From positions 1-58,953 of the forward strand of contig JBMFVW010000006.1 in the NCBI GenBank assembly GCA_049965795.1: a DNA stretch of 58,953 nucleotides, given 5' to 3'. Below, in pieces: positions 26,765-36,016 of the stretch. Below the pieces are notes generated by a model. It was not told the origin of the DNA. It worked only from the letters and a program-made list of their open reading frames with translations, and did no database searches. Position 1 is the first letter of the stretch. Each line of letters opens with the position of its first letter. The position numbers and the translations under genes were made by a program. This DNA is from Acidulodesulfobacterium_A sp049965795. GTDB lineage: Bacteria; SZUA-79; Acidulodesulfobacterales; Acidulodesulfobacteraceae.

Positions 26765-28018
26765 TTAACTCCTCTCCGGTATAATTTCTTTATCTATTAA
26801 ATCTTCATACGTTTCACGGTTTCTGATTATATAAAATTTATCCTTATCGACTAATACTTCTGCCGCCCTAGGTCTTGAATTATAGTTAGAGGACATGGAA
26901 AAACCATATGCGCCCGCACTAAATACAGCAATTAGATCGCCCTCCGAAACCGAATTTAAAACTCTGTCTTTGCCAAAAAAATCTGCCGATTCGCATATAG
27001 GTCCTACTATATCGGCTTTAACTTTGGGTCCTTCCTTTTTTATAACAGGAACAATTTCATGATAAGCTTCATAAAGAGCAGGTCTTATTAAGTCGTTCAT
27101 TCCGCCGTCGGTTATTACAAAATTTTTACTTCCTGTATCTTTGACGTATATGATTTTGGCAACAAATATTCCGCTGTTACCGACTATTAACCTTCCCGGT
27201 TCAAAAATCACTTTACCGTCATAATTTTTTAATATATTTTTAATAGAATTCATATAGGTAGACGGATGAGGCGGCATTTCATTTTCGTAAGTTATGCCGA
27301 GTCCGCCTCCCAGGTCCAGATATTTAATATCGAAACCTTTGGCGGTAATTCTGTCAAGCAGTTCTTTTATTATTTCCACTGCATCCTTAAACGGCGATAT
27401 TTCGGTTAACTGTGAACCTATATGGCAATCCAAACCTATTATATCGATATTTTTCAATTCATTTGCCGTTTCATAGGCAGAAATGGCATGTTTTATGCTA
27501 ATTCCAAATTTATTTTTTTTAAGACCGGTAGAGATATATGGATGGGTTTTAGGATCAACATTAGGATTAATTCTAAAAGATATTCTTGCTTTGGTATTTA
27601 ATCTGCCTGCTACTTTGTCTATAAGAAAGACTTCTGGCAAAGATTCTACGTTAAACATAAGAATATCAGATTTGATCGCATATTCTATTTCGGTTTCAGT
27701 CTTTCCTACTCCGGAATATACAACTTTTCCCGTATCTACTCCGGCTTTAATTGCCCTGAAAAGTTCTCCGCCGGAAACTATATCGGCTCCCCAGCCCATT
27801 TTAAATAGAAAATTAAGTATTGCAATGTTTGAATTAGCCTTAACGCTATAACATATCAAAGAATTTAAAACCTTTGAACTTTCGTCAAATACATTAAAAT
27901 GCCTCTTTAAAGTAGCAAGCGAATATAGATAAAACGGCGTTCCTACCCTCTCCGCAATCTCCTTAACCGGCACGTCTTCGCAATAAAGTTCGTTTTCTTT
28001 AAAAATAAAGTCGTTCAT
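26765..28018 (-). CDS. lysA: Diaminopimelate decarboxylase
   Basis: The 417-residue PLP enzyme decarboxylates meso-diaminopimelate to lysine. PLP binds the Lys of CYSVKANSN near residue 62. HIGSQLTE near residue 200, the glycine loop DLGGGLGI near residue 232, EPGRLIVGNSG, and CESADFFG with the cross-subunit Cys complete the site. Length is normal. It begins three bases after the polyprenyl synthase gene. Confidence 0.95.
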   Translation of the reverse strand: MNDFIFKENELYCEDVPVKEIAERVGTPFYLYSLATLKRHFNVFDESSKVLNSLICYSVKANSNIAILNFLFKMGWGADIVSGGELFRAIKAGVDTGKVVYSGVGKTETEIEYAIKSDILMFNVESLPEVFLIDKVAGRLNTKARISFRINPNVDPKTHPYISTGLKKNKFGISIKHAISAYETANELKNIDIIGLDCHIGSQLTEISPFKDAVEIIKELLDRITAKGFDIKYLDLGGGLGITYENEMPPHPSTYMNSIKNILKNYDGKVIFEPGRLIVGNSGIFVAKIIYVKDTGSKNFVITDGGMNDLIRPALYEAYHEIVPVIKKEGPKVKADIVGPICESADFFGKDRVLNSVSEGDLIAVFSAGAYGFSMSSNYNSRPRAAEVLVDKDKFYIIRNRETYEDLIDKEIIPERS

Positions 28019-28021
28019 AAA

Positions 28022-28990
28022 TTATAATTTCCTGTCTATTATATAATCTGCAATATCTATTAAACTATTTTTATATTTTGAGTCCGGAAACACGTCGAGA
28101 TCTTTTTTTGCTTTTTTTATCGCATCTTTAGCCTTTGATATAGTATAGTCGATAGAACCGTAACTTTTAACCAATGACAAAACGGTTTTAAGATCTTTAG
28201 AAGCGAGTTTCTTTTTGTAAATTATATTTGTAATAACTTCTTTTTCGTCTTTATTTGCCCTTTCAATGGCATGTATTAAGGGCAGTGTCAGTTTTCCTTC
28301 TTTTAAATCGTTGCCTATAAATTTACCGAATTCTTTATCCGAAATATAATCTAAGGCATCGTCCATAAGCTGAAAAGCAATTCCTATATTTAAACCGTAA
28401 TCGTAAAGTTTTTTTGCGCATTTTTCTTCTTTGCCGGCAATTATGGCGCCTACTTCGGAAGCGCATGCAAAAAGAACGGCGGTTTTTTTAATAATTATAT
28501 CTAAATAATCTTTTTCGTCGGTTTTTATGTCTGCGGTTTTAACTAATTCCTTTACTTCTCCTTCAGCCATAAGCGTAGTCGCATCGGAATAAGATTTTAT
28601 AACTTTTATATTATCAATGTCGGATAAAATCTTAAAGGATTTTGCAAATAGATAGTCTCCCACGAGAACCGAAGCTTCGTTGCCGAAAATAGTATTTGCG
28701 GACGCCTTACCCCTTCTTAACGGAGCGTTATCCACGACGTCGTCATGAAGCAGTGTAGCCGTATGGATAAATTCTATTACAGCCGCAAGCGAAATATGTT
28801 CGTCTCCGTCGTAACCGCATAATTTTGAAGCTACTATAAGAAGTATAGGTCTTATTCTTTTCCCGCCGCTTGAAATAACGTATTCGGCAACCTTATGTAT
28901 TAACGGAGTTTCGGTTATAAGGTGTTTTTCGAACTGCTCTTCTACTTTTTTTAACTCGTTTTCTATATAATCGAAAGAAATATTTTGCAA
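28022..28990 (-). CDS. Trans-polyprenyl diphosphate synthase (IspB-like)
   Basis: The 322-residue enzyme builds a long isoprenoid diphosphate, probably the side chain of menaquinone or ubiquinone. The first Asp-rich motif is LLHDDVVDNAPLRRGK near residue 78, with GNEASVLVGDYLFA after it, and the second is FQLMDDALDYISD near residue 208. The chain length cannot be read from the sequence. It is the gene just before lysA and follows radA by a 65-base spacer. A geranylgeranyl-reductase-family gene about 1.6 kb away could act on polyprenyl products. Confidence 0.9.
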   Translation of the reverse strand: MQNISFDYIENELKKVEEQFEKHLITETPLIHKVAEYVISSGGKRIRPILLIVASKLCGYDGDEHISLAAVIEFIHTATLLHDDVVDNAPLRRGKASANTIFGNEASVLVGDYLFAKSFKILSDIDNIKVIKSYSDATTLMAEGEVKELVKTADIKTDEKDYLDIIIKKTAVLFACASEVGAIIAGKEEKCAKKLYDYGLNIGIAFQLMDDALDYISDKEFGKFIGNDLKEGKLTLPLIHAIERANKDEKEVITNIIYKKKLASKDLKTVLSLVKSYGSIDYTISKAKDAIKKAKKDLDVFPDSKYKNSLIDIADYIIDRKL

Positions 28991-29055
28991 AATTGATTCT
29001 CTTTTTATTTTTTAAATTATTTTTTATTAAATGCCTGATGTTTATTTTATTTCAG

Positions 29056-30414
29056 TTAGACTAAATATTCAATAATTTTTTTTAATTTTGTTAACGGATG
29101 AAGATTTATAGCTGAAACGCCCTTAACGTCTTTTACGTCCTTAACGTTTGATTGAGGAAGCAAAATATCGGAAAAACCCATACTCAACGCCTCTTTTATC
29201 CTTGCGGAAGGATTGGCGATGCTCCTGACTTCGCCGGTTAATCCTACCTCTCCAAAAGCTATAAAATTTGGAGGAAGCGGTTTTTCCAAGTAGCTTGAAG
29301 TTATCGAAAGCGCCACCGGCAGATCGACGGCAGGCTCCTGAACGTTTATGCCTCCGAATATTTTAACGTAAATTTCTTTTGAGGAAAGTTTTATACCTTC
29401 TTTCTTTTCCAGTACCGCGGAAATAATAGAAACCCTGCCGGAATCTATACCGAGGCAAACTCTTTTAGGAACCGGCATATAAGACGGAACTACAAGCGCC
29501 TGTACTTCGACCAGCATAGCTCTAGTTCCTTCCAAGCACGGCACTACAACCGAACCCGGCGAATCAGGCTGCCTTTCGGAAGTAAAATAAGCCGACGGAT
29601 TTTTAACCCCTTTTAATCCGTTTTCCGACATTTCGTATATTCCTACTTCGTCCGTAGAACCGAACCTGTTTTTATAGCATCTTAAAATTCTGTAGGAATC
29701 TCTTTTGCTTGAATCAAAATACAGAACCGTATCTACTATATGTTCCAATGTTTTTGGTCCTGCAAAACTGCCTTCTTTCGTTACATGGCATACAAGAAAA
29801 ACTCCGCAATTTTTTTTCAGGCACAGCGAAGTAAGCTCATGGGCTATTTCCCTTAATCCGTTGACACTGCCGTAAGCCGAATCGGACTGTGGAATAGTTA
29901 TGCGCTGGATAGAATCTATTATTACAAAACCGTAATTTCCGTTTTCTATAGAATATAAAATTTCGTTAATATCGTTAAGTGCTTGAAAAAAAAGAGATTT
30001 AGAATCTATTTTTAATCTTTTTGCTCTTAAAATAATCTGGTTTAAAGATTCTTCGGTGGAAATATATAAAGTATTAAGCCCCGTCAGAGAAATTTTTTCG
30101 GCAACTTGAAGCATAAGCGTTGATTTTCCTATTCCGGGTTCTCCCCCTATAAGAATACTTTGTCCGGCTACGAGTCCCGAACCGACGGATAAATCGAATT
30201 CTTTTATTCCGGTTGCCATTCTTTCTATATTGCTGAAATTTTGCCAGTCTAAAACCGTGGCCGGCGAAACAGGCGGAGGGGTTTTTTTAAACTTTAATAT
30301 CTTAGGAATATTTTCAGCCGCTGCAACTTCTTCCATAGTATTAAAACTGTGGCATTCGGGACATCTTCCTACCCATTTTAAAGAAACGGCGCCGCAGTTT
30401 TTGCATTTATACAT
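29056..30414 (-). CDS. radA: DNA repair protein RadA
   Basis: The 452-residue protein is a hexameric branch-migration helicase in recombination. An N-terminal zinc ribbon has CKNCG and CPECH. The RecA-like ATPase carries Walker A GGEPGIGKSTL near residue 89, the RadA-specific KNRFG motif in CYKNRFGSTDEVG near residue 245 and a C-terminal Lon-protease-like domain with GEVGLTGEVRS. It heads the long minus-strand run. Upstream lies a 179-base spacer with a dispersed repeat. Confidence 0.95.
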   Translation of the reverse strand: MYKCKNCGAVSLKWVGRCPECHSFNTMEEVAAAENIPKILKFKKTPPPVSPATVLDWQNFSNIERMATGIKEFDLSVGSGLVAGQSILIGGEPGIGKSTLMLQVAEKISLTGLNTLYISTEESLNQIILRAKRLKIDSKSLFFQALNDINEILYSIENGNYGFVIIDSIQRITIPQSDSAYGSVNGLREIAHELTSLCLKKNCGVFLVCHVTKEGSFAGPKTLEHIVDTVLYFDSSKRDSYRILRCYKNRFGSTDEVGIYEMSENGLKGVKNPSAYFTSERQPDSPGSVVVPCLEGTRAMLVEVQALVVPSYMPVPKRVCLGIDSGRVSIISAVLEKKEGIKLSSKEIYVKIFGGINVQEPAVDLPVALSITSSYLEKPLPPNFIAFGEVGLTGEVRSIANPSARIKEALSMGFSDILLPQSNVKDVKDVKGVSAINLHPLTKLKKIIEYLV

Positions 30415-30531
30415 TATTTTTATAAGCTATTATTAATATTTTCCTTAGCGCGTATTATGTCTAAGATATTTTTATTTTTTTCATTAAAAATTGATCGCTT
30501 ATTAATTTTAACTCTTTATGAGATATAAAAC

Positions 30532-30587
30532 AAGGTGGCAGATACGGCCAAAAATTGCCGATAGGAAAAATCGTCAGCGTGAAATTT
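30532..30587. repeat. Degenerate dispersed repeat upstream of radA
   Basis: AAAATTGCCGATAGGAAAAA (30551-30570) matches the left arm of the 1838 element and is followed by TCGTCAGCG. A preceding AAGGTGGCAGATAC resembles the GGTGTCAGATTA core. No matching right arm is seen, so it is a partial copy. Confidence 0.5.
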
Positions 30588-30593
30588 GTTTCC

Positions 30594-31655
30594 CTAAACG
30601 TAATATTCTTCGAATGACGGCCATAGAAACTTAATATTTTCGCTTATGCCGGAATCGTCGTTCATCAAAGGATATAAGCGATACCTTTTTTTAGAAGCCG
30701 TTAAAAAAGGCTTTTTAAAAATAGATTCTATTTCTTCTTTATAATCTTTTAAAAAATTTTTAGACGACTTAATGCTGTCCGCCGCATAATCGCCTGCCAA
30801 ACTTCCTGATATTATTGCATTTAAAATGCCGGCACCTGTAACCGGGTGGGTCAAACCTGCAGCGTCTCCGCAAAAAGCTATATTATCCTCGGTTAAATCG
30901 TTCAGTCCCGATACCGGAACTAATCCGGATGTTTTTTCTATAACTTCGCTTCCTATAAGCCCTTCGCTTCTTAATTCATCGGCAAACTTTTTTAAGCAGG
31001 AGGAAAGATTAACGTCGGAAATAGGTTTCTCAACGCCTATGCCTACATTTGCATGATTGCCTTTCGGAAAAACCCAGCCGTAGCCGTAAGGTATATAATG
31101 CTTGAAATAACAAAATACGGAATCTAATTCCTTTAAAAGTTGCGTTTTTATCTGCAAGGCATAAATATAGGATTCGCCTTGGGAACTATAAGATTTAAAA
31201 ATATTGTTTGGACCTGCCGCTATTATTAAGTAGTCATAATAAATTTCATAGACTATTTTTTCTAAAACGTCGAGCACTTCTATGCAGTTTTTTTGCCTGT
31301 CTATTTTATAAACCCTTGAACCCGCAAACAATTTTGAACCTGATTGCACGGCTTTTTCCGACAGATTTAAATCGAAAATATCCCTGTTTAAAATATAGCC
31401 GTTGCCGCTGAATTTATAAGTTTTGCTTCCGGCGTTAATGCATATATATTTTATTTTTTGGTTTACGGCAGAAAGCATTGAACTCAAATCTACGTAAGAA
31501 CTTATGTTGGAAGAAACAAACTCGGCGCACTGCACGGGTAATCCTATCGCTCTTCGTTTGTCTATGAGAATATTAGGTATTCCTTTTTTGGATAAAGCTA
31601 TCGCCGCCGAAGAACCGGCAGGACCTGCCCCTATAATTGCAACTCTGGTTTTCAT
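30594..31655 (-). CDS. Geranylgeranyl-reductase-family flavoprotein
   Basis: This 353-residue FAD protein has the dinucleotide loop VAIIGAGPAGSSAAIALSK at residues 5-23, LPVQCAEF near residue 39 (the Cys-Glu signature of the GGR family) and the second FAD motif FCGDAAGLTHPVTGAGILNA near residue 262. Family members reduce double bonds of isoprenoid chains in archaeal lipids, bacteriochlorophyll or menaquinone. In a non-photosynthetic bacterium the likeliest target is a quinone side chain or carrier lipid. It starts four bases after the NHL protein gene and ends the arginine-gene run. Confidence 0.82.
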   Translation of the reverse strand: MKTRVAIIGAGPAGSSAAIALSKKGIPNILIDKRRAIGLPVQCAEFVSSNISSYVDLSSMLSAVNQKIKYICINAGSKTYKFSGNGYILNRDIFDLNLSEKAVQSGSKLFAGSRVYKIDRQKNCIEVLDVLEKIVYEIYYDYLIIAAGPNNIFKSYSSQGESYIYALQIKTQLLKELDSVFCYFKHYIPYGYGWVFPKGNHANVGIGVEKPISDVNLSSCLKKFADELRSEGLIGSEVIEKTSGLVPVSGLNDLTEDNIAFCGDAAGLTHPVTGAGILNAIISGSLAGDYAADSIKSSKNFLKDYKEEIESIFKKPFLTASKKRYRLYPLMNDDSGISENIKFLWPSFEEYYV

Positions 31656-31659
31656 TTAA

Positions 31660-32790
31660 TCAGCTGCCGAATATGCGGTATATCAATACCCTGTTGTTGT
31701 TAGTGTCGGCTATCGCAATATATTTTCCGTTTAAAGACATAGATATATTAGATTCATGATTAAAATTATTTTTACCGGTGCCGGGAGTTCCAAAATTGTA
31801 GGCTTTTACAACGTTATAACCGTCGGCTAATTTAAATACGGTTAAGATACTTCTGCCGTAATTAGCGACGTAAAGGTAGCCGTTTCTATAAACTATATCT
31901 ACAGGATGATAAAGCATATGCCCGTACTGTCCTTTTATTCCTATAGCGCCGATATAATCGAACTGCCTGTTAAAAACAAGTATTTTTGAAAGACCGTAAT
32001 CCGAAACATAAATGTATTTTCTAGAAAAAGCAATGCTTACCGGTTTTTTTAGCTTAAATGAAATAGGTAAGTTTTTAACTGCGCTTTTACTTGAACTATT
32101 CGAAGAATTTGAATGTTTTTTATTCTTTTTGCCTTTTTTTCCGGCGATTCCGCTTCCGGCTTTATGGGTTCCTTTTATTTTTGCCGAAAGACCGCTTCCT
32201 CCATTGCTTTTAATTAAAGAATTCCCTATAATTTCATAAAAATTTCCGTTTTTTGAATAAACCGTAATATCGTCGGCTCCGGAATTAGCAACGTATATTC
32301 TGCCGCCCGAAAATGCCACGCATGTAGGCTGGATAAGCATTCTGTTTTGATTTTTAGATATACCGAATTCGGATACGAAATCTCCGTTAGGCTTAAAAAC
32401 CTGTATTCTTGAATTGCCGGAATCAACGACGTAAATTCTTTCAGGATTTCCGTAAGCAGACGCAAAGAGCGGAACCATAAATTCTCCGGTAGTTTTACCT
32501 TCTATTCCCCACTGTCTTATATAACGCCCTCTGATGTTAAACTTCACAATCCTTGAATTGCCTGAATCGACGACGTAAATATTATTTCTCCTGCCGAATG
32601 CAACGCCGGCCGGACCTTTAAGGTGATATCCCGCACCGATAACCCTTACCAGCTTTAGCGAAAACGGAGCCTTTTTAAAATAAAGGCCTAATCTCTTCTG
32701 CAAAAGCAGAAATGCAAGGATTACGATAATAATTATGCTTAATAAAAAAAACGCCTTATTAAGTTTATCTTTCTTAATTTGCATGGTCAT
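31660..32790 (-). CDS. Membrane-anchored NHL-repeat beta-propeller
   Basis: The 376-residue protein has one N-terminal helix (about 14-32, FFLLSIIIIVILAFLLL) and then NHL-type blades. Repeats such as NIYVVDSGNSRIVKFNIRG, RIYVVDSGNSRIQVF, RIYVANSGADDITVYS, YIYVSDYGLSKILVFN and YLYVANYGRSILTVF mark about six blades. A Lys/Ser/Gly-rich insertion is near residues 200-235. Such propellers bind proteins, peptides or polymers outside the cytoplasm. It sits between the Fn3-like lipoprotein and the GGR-family gene, spaced by tens of bases or less. Function unknown. Confidence 0.85.
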   Translation of the reverse strand: MTMQIKKDKLNKAFFLLSIIIIVILAFLLLQKRLGLYFKKAPFSLKLVRVIGAGYHLKGPAGVAFGRRNNIYVVDSGNSRIVKFNIRGRYIRQWGIEGKTTGEFMVPLFASAYGNPERIYVVDSGNSRIQVFKPNGDFVSEFGISKNQNRMLIQPTCVAFSGGRIYVANSGADDITVYSKNGNFYEIIGNSLIKSNGGSGLSAKIKGTHKAGSGIAGKKGKKNKKHSNSSNSSSKSAVKNLPISFKLKKPVSIAFSRKYIYVSDYGLSKILVFNRQFDYIGAIGIKGQYGHMLYHPVDIVYRNGYLYVANYGRSILTVFKLADGYNVVKAYNFGTPGTGKNNFNHESNISMSLNGKYIAIADTNNNRVLIYRIFGS

Positions 32791-32832
32791 TGCATCTTAC
32801 CTCGAATAAATTTTATTTTTTATAATAACATA

Positions 32833-33342
32833 TTAATTAATTTTAATAAATATGATTTTATAATTAGAAAAATTCGATTTTATGTTAAAATTACCCACGC
32901 TTTTTATGCAGAAAACATAATAACCGTTTTTTAAAACTTTACTATTTACATTATAAAAAAATTTACTATTTTGCAAGCTAAATCTTTTTTTAAAATTTAA
33001 ATTTTGAAAAGCAAAAGGTCTTGATGAATTACACTGAGACTTAACCGCGTTTTTTTTGTTTTTGTAATAACTGCGGTAAATTAAAAAACCTTTAATTTTA
33101 CTTAAATTGTAAGCATAGCGGTAAACTATGCGAACGATATTTTTATTTTTTTCGGCTTTCAATATTGCGGGAGAATGCGGCGGAGCTATTTTTGGAGGCT
33201 GCGGATATCCGGTTTTAGCGCATCCTGACAATAATAAAAAAGATATTGCGGTCAATAAAACATAAAATATTGAAAACGCAAAATTTCTTTTTTTATTTAA
33301 GAGAAAATAAAAATTTTTTATCGTTCTTAATTTCTTTTTCAT
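32833..33342 (-). CDS. Small lipoprotein after argH, Fn3-like
   Basis: The 169-residue protein carries a lipoprotein signal with lipobox LLLSGC (Cys about residue 42), so it should be lipidated and anchored. After the Cys comes KTGYPQPPKIAPP, then strands like a fibronectin III domain (KNIVRIVYRYAYNLSKIKGF and LIYRSYYKNKK). The short Pro-rich segment after the Cys recalls LptM-type lipoproteins, which in some deltaproteobacteria sit beside argH or lysA. ATG 33342 lies 50 bases inside the end of argH, an unusual overlap; no later ATG precedes the signal peptide, so the start may be this one or a nearby non-ATG codon. It is the second-to-last link of the arginine operon. Confidence 0.7.
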   Translation of the reverse strand: MKKKLRTIKNFYFLLNKKRNFAFSIFYVLLTAISFLLLSGCAKTGYPQPPKIAPPHSPAILKAEKNKNIVRIVYRYAYNLSKIKGFLIYRSYYKNKKNAVKSQCNSSRPFAFQNLNFKKRFSLQNSKFFYNVNSKVLKNGYYVFCIKSVGNFNIKSNFSNYKIIFIKIN

Positions 33343-34714
33343 AATCTTTTAAGGTCTTTTTGATCTGCACAAACGCAGTACCGCCGATAGTTTTTTTAGA
33401 ATTTACCGATGTTTCTGGACTAAAAATTTTAAATATATCTTCTTCTGCGATATCTATAATATTTTTATATTCTTTTAACGACAATTCAGAAAGTTTTTTC
33501 CCTTTAATTTCCGCATAATTTACTATTCTGCCCACTGCTTCATGAGATTTTCTGAAAGGTACACCTTTTTTAACAAAATATGTTGCCATATCCGTTGCAT
33601 AGATAGTATCGTTTTTTAGCCCCTTTGACATAGCATTTTTATTAAATTCTAAAGTTTTTATTATTTCTTTAAATATCGAAAGCGAATCATAAACGGTGGA
33701 TGCGCTGTCCATAACAGGCTTCTTGTCTTCCTGCATATCCCTGTTGTAAGTAAGAGGCAAAGACTTCATCATAATGAAAAGCGAAATAAGATTGGATATT
33801 ATTCCTCCGGTTTTACCTCTGATCAGCTCGAGAACGTCCGGATTTTTTTTCTGCGGCATAATGCTTGAGCCGGTCGTAAATTCGTCTTTTAATTTTATAA
33901 AACCGAATTCAAAACTGTTCCATATAATAAGTTCTTCACAAAATCTTGAAAGATGAATGGCTATCATAGAAAGGGAAAAATTAAATTCTATAGCGAAATC
34001 TCTGTCGGAAACTCCGTCCATACTGTTTCTGGAAACTTTTCCGAATCCTAAAATTTCCGCTTCGAAAGACCTGTCGATATCAAAATCTACTCCGGCAAGC
34101 GCGCCGCTCCCTAAAGTCAAAACGTCGGCGGTTTCGTAAGCCGAAGTTAATTTTTTAAAATCTCTAGTAAACATTTCGTAATAAGCGGAAAGGTGATGCG
34201 CCAGCGATACAGGCTGAGCATGCTGAAAGTGTGTATATCCCGGGATTACGGTTTCTACGTTTGAAATGGCGGAAGAAATAAGTTCTTCCCTTAAGGATAT
34301 TAAAACCTCTCCGATTTTCTTAATTTCATTTTTTACGTAAAGCCTGAAATCGACCGACACCTGATCGTTTCTCGACCTTCCGGTATGCAGTTTCGGTCCC
34401 GAAGAAGGTAATAGTTCGATAAGTCTTTTCTCGATATTCATATGAATATCTTCATATTTTTTATTCAGAATTAATTCGCCGCTTTTAATTTCATTTTTAA
34501 TTCTTACAAGAGCTTTTTCTATATCTTTTTTTTCTTTTTCATTAACTATGCCTGCTTTTTTCAGGGCGTAAAGGTGAGCGATACTACCGTCTATGTCAAA
34601 ATCGGCAAGTTTTTTGTCTATATCCAAAGATGCCGTAAAGTTGGCGGTAATTTCCGATATATCTTCTTTAAAGCGACCTCTTACGAAGTTGTTATGTTTA
34701 TTTTTATCGTTCAT
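33293..34714 (-). CDS. argH: Argininosuccinate lyase
   Basis: The 473-residue enzyme splits argininosuccinate into arginine and fumarate, the last step of arginine synthesis. It has GRFKED at the start, HTGRSRNDQVSVDFRLY near residue 108, GYTHFQHAQPVS near residue 155 and the signature GSSIMPQKKNPDVLEL near residue 280, with the catalytic Ser. It follows argG by 61 bases, a spacer that holds a strong hairpin at 34738-34769. Confidence 0.95.
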   Translation of the reverse strand: MNDKNKHNNFVRGRFKEDISEITANFTASLDIDKKLADFDIDGSIAHLYALKKAGIVNEKEKKDIEKALVRIKNEIKSGELILNKKYEDIHMNIEKRLIELLPSSGPKLHTGRSRNDQVSVDFRLYVKNEIKKIGEVLISLREELISSAISNVETVIPGYTHFQHAQPVSLAHHLSAYYEMFTRDFKKLTSAYETADVLTLGSGALAGVDFDIDRSFEAEILGFGKVSRNSMDGVSDRDFAIEFNFSLSMIAIHLSRFCEELIIWNSFEFGFIKLKDEFTTGSSIMPQKKNPDVLELIRGKTGGIISNLISLFIMMKSLPLTYNRDMQEDKKPVMDSASTVYDSLSIFKEIIKTLEFNKNAMSKGLKNDTIYATDMATYFVKKGVPFRKSHEAVGRIVNYAEIKGKKLSELSLKEYKNIIDIAEEDIFKIFSPETSVNSKKTIGGTAFVQIKKTLKDYEKEIKNDKKFLFSLK

Positions 34715-34737
34715 TTTTTTAGTTTTCCAAGTTTGCG

Positions 34738-34769
34738 ACGTGGGACAGGAATTAAATTCTGTCCCACGT
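34738..34769. repeat. Perfect 11-pair hairpin between argG and argH
   Basis: ACGTGGGACAG (34738-34748) and CTGTCCCACGT (34759-34769) pair exactly around the ten-base loop GAATTAAATT. The half GGAATTAAATTCTGTCCC (34748-34765) recurs at 16728-16745. It starts 24 bases upstream of the argH ATG. In an operon it could stabilise upstream message, act as a processing site or attenuate argH. Confidence 0.85.
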
Positions 34770-34775
34770 ATTTAT

Positions 34776-35999
34776 TTAATGTCCGTTTCGTATCCGATAA
34801 CGTAAAGATTTTAAATGGATGAAGCCTGTTGCGTCGTTTTGGGAATATGAGCCTTTATCGTCCTCGAAAGTAACGATATTTTGTGAATAAAGGCTGTTTT
34901 TTGATTTTCTGTATAAAACTTTAATGTTTCCTTTATACAGTTCTAATCCAATTGTTCCGTTAACCGAGGTTTGAGTAGAATCGATAAGCGATTGAACGGC
35001 TTTTAATTCGGGGCTGAACCAGCTGCCTTCGTATATAAGCTTTGAATATTGCGGGACAAGGCTGTTTTTGAGTTCTATTTCCTCACCTGTCAGGGTTATC
35101 GATTCCATGACCTTATGCGCAAAACTTAAAATTGTTCCTGCAGGGGTTTCGTAAACGCCTCTTGATTTCATTCCCGTAATTCTCGTTTCTACTATATCTG
35201 CCCTGCCTATAGCGTTTCTGCCGGCTATTAAATTCAGCGCATCAACAATGTTTGACGGATTCATCTTCTTTTTATTTAAGGCTACCGGATTTCCGTTTTT
35301 ATATTCTATTTCTATTTTTTCAGGCTTGCCGGAAGCTTTTTCGGGAGATACGGTTATTTCAAACATAGATTCTTCGGGAGCGTTTTCTAAGTCTTCTAAA
35401 ATTCCCCCTTCATAACTTATATGGAATAGATTTTTATCGCTGGAATAAGGTTTCGACTTGGTTACCGGAACGGAAATACCGTTATCCTTAGCGTATTTAA
35501 TAAGTTCCTCTCTCGAAACTATATCCCACTCTCTCCATGGCGCTATAACCTTTATTTCCGGATTAACGGAGGCATATGCAAGTTCGAACCTCACCTGGTC
35601 GTTACCTTTGCCTGTAGCGCCGTGAGCGACGTATTTTGCTCCTTTTTCCGTAGCTATTTCTATCTGCCTTTTTGCTATCAAAGGTCTTGCAATAGACGTA
35701 CCTAGTAAATAAGCGCCTTCATAAAGAGCGTTTCCCCTGAGTATGGGAAATATATAATTTTCGGCAAATTCTTCTTTCATGTCTTCAACTATAGCTTCCG
35801 AAGCTCCGGTCTTTAAAGCTTTTTCTTTAACCGCCGCAAGGTCTTCTTTCTGTCCTACATCGCAGCAATAAGCGATAACCTCGGCTTTATAAGTATTTAT
35901 CAGCCATTTTAAAATTACCGAAGTATCAAGCCCTCCGGAATAAGCAAGAACTATTTTGTCTTTAACGCTGCTTTTGCCTTTCTTTTTTAACTGAGCCAT
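34776..35999 (-). CDS. argG: Argininosuccinate synthase
   Basis: The 407-residue enzyme joins citrulline and aspartate with ATP. The nucleotide loop KIVLAYSGGLDTSVILKW is near residue 15, and AHGATGKGNDQVRFELA near residue 119 and ITGMKSRGVYETPAG near residue 269 bind the substrates. Length is normal. It follows argF by 17 bases in the argB-D-F-G-H block. Confidence 0.95.
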   Translation of the reverse strand: MAQLKKKGKSSVKDKIVLAYSGGLDTSVILKWLINTYKAEVIAYCCDVGQKEDLAAVKEKALKTGASEAIVEDMKEEFAENYIFPILRGNALYEGAYLLGTSIARPLIAKRQIEIATEKGAKYVAHGATGKGNDQVRFELAYASVNPEIKVIAPWREWDIVSREELIKYAKDNGISVPVTKSKPYSSDKNLFHISYEGGILEDLENAPEESMFEITVSPEKASGKPEKIEIEYKNGNPVALNKKKMNPSNIVDALNLIAGRNAIGRADIVETRITGMKSRGVYETPAGTILSFAHKVMESITLTGEEIELKNSLVPQYSKLIYEGSWFSPELKAVQSLIDSTQTSVNGTIGLELYKGNIKVLYRKSKNSLYSQNIVTFEDDKGSYSQNDATGFIHLKSLRYRIRNGH

Positions 36000-36016
36000 A
36001 ATAAAATGCTATCCTC

